Made by a program: the position numbers and the translations under genes. From contig JAEYLA010000209.1 of the NCBI GenBank assembly GCA_023461495.1, forward strand, positions 1 to 6,055: 6,055 nt of DNA. Reading direction: 5' to 3'. Source of the stretch: Bacillota bacterium. Its GTDB lineage: Bacteria > Bacillota > Clostridia > Christensenellales > CAG-138. Shown here piece after piece: positions 5,671 to 6,055 of this stretch. The notes beneath the pieces were generated by a model, which ran no database searches, was not told the DNA's origin, and was given only the letters and a program-made list of their open reading frames with translations. Numbering within the stretch: the first letter of the stretch is position 1; each line of letters opens with the position of its first letter.

Positions 5671-5696
5671 CGGCTGCATCAAACATGCAGCCGTTT
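5668..5696. terminator. Bidirectional terminator between convergent genes
   Basis: AAACGGCTGCAT (5668-5679) and ATGCAGCCGTTT (5685-5696) form a perfect 12-bp stem with a five-base loop CAAAC. Read on the minus strand the stem is followed by a run of T (complement of 5666-5670), which makes a good intrinsic terminator for the GDPD gene. On the plus strand only TTT then CATTT follows, a weaker tract, but the strong stem probably also stops the dipeptidase transcript. Confidence 0.88.
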
Positions 5697-5717
5697 CATT
5701 TCCTGCCTAACCCCTTG

Positions 5718-6055
5718 CTACACTCCCTGCGCTTTTTGCACCGCCGCAAGCGCGACGTCGGGCTTGTTGGTGATCACCGCCTCCACGCCCGCCCCGGCAA
5801 GCTTGTAGATGGCCGCAGGGTCATCCACTGTCCAGGTGTGTACGGCAACGCCGTTCTGCTTGCAGCCTTCCAGCATTCCCGGCCCGTAGAGTGCGGCAAG
5901 ATAATGCGGATGCAGCGCGTCGGCCTTGACATAGCCCGCATATACCCACGGGTCGATAAGCGCTTCCCCGTACAATAGGCCGATTTTCGCGTCCGGGTCC
6001 AGCTCCCTGATCTTGGGGAGCACATAGTGGTTGAACGAGGAGTACAAAATTCTCC
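5718..6055 (-). CDS. Glycerophosphodiester phosphodiesterase, C-terminal part
   Basis: On the minus strand an open frame enters at the right window edge and ends at a TAG (5720-5718), giving about 112 residues. GDPD enzymes hydrolyse glycerophosphodiesters to glycerol-3-phosphate and an alcohol within a TIM barrel. The visible half shows late-barrel features of the family: YSSFNHYVLPKIRELDPDAKIG, then GLLYG, ADALHPHY, and the characteristic VHTWTVDDP strand followed by GVEAVITNKPD. The substrate- and metal-binding HRG motif and catalytic residues at the N-terminus lie outside the window. The TTG near 6047 encodes an internal leucine and not a start, because the frame continues as ...RILYSS upstream. 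Whether the protein is secreted or cytoplasmic cannot be told from this part. The gene converges on the dipeptidase gene and shares the terminator with it. Confidence 0.9.
   Translation of the reverse strand, partial: RILYSSFNHYVLPKIRELDPDAKIGLLYGEALIDPWVYAGYVKADALHPHYLAALYGPGMLEGCKQNGVAVHTWTVDDPAAIYKLAGAGVEAVITNKPDVALAAVQKAQGV

Overview
The window looks like chromosomal DNA from a moderately GC-rich member of the Clostridia (Firmicutes), probably a gut-type lineage. The reasons are the Hsp33, THUMP methyltransferase and C69 dipeptidase sequences, which are of Firmicute type, strong AAGGA/AAAGGAGG-type ribosome binding sites, and GC-rich intergenic stem-loops of a style I associate with gut Clostridia. 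The taxonomic call is inference; no rRNA or other marker is present.

Left part (1-4051), plus strand. The window opens inside the last 53 codons of a SAM-dependent methyltransferase. It is followed by hslO (the redox-regulated chaperone Hsp33, best started at GTG 222), a 570-residue TPR solenoid protein with a C-terminal helix-turn-helix-like segment, and a THUMP-domain rRNA guanine-N2 methyltransferase of the RlmL/YpsC type. The gaps are short (59, 67 and 19 bases), so these genes are probably co-transcribed. The loose theme is translation and proteostasis: an RNA modifier, a stress chaperone and a protein-interaction scaffold. The TPR protein's role is unknown.

Middle (4052-4367). This is a 316-base non-coding gap. 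It holds a cluster of four stem-loops (4074-4219) that looks like a decayed intergenic repeat, then a rho-independent terminator (4242-4274), then a candidate sigma-A promoter (4278-4306) and a near-perfect Shine-Dalgarno sequence for the next gene.

Right part (4368-6055). A monocistronic C69-family (Ntn-hydrolase) dipeptidase gene on the plus strand converges on the 3' half of a glycerophosphodiester phosphodiesterase gene on the minus strand. A strong, probably bidirectional terminator (5668-5696) separates them. The terminators before and after the dipeptidase gene share most of their sequence.

I see no phage, CRISPR, transposase, toxin-antitoxin or defence genes, and no tRNA or rRNA gene. 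The genes are mostly ordinary. The points worth a second look are the C-terminal domain of the TPR protein, the intergenic stem-loop cluster, the matched terminator pair, and an inverted repeat sitting just before the TPR gene's ribosome binding site.
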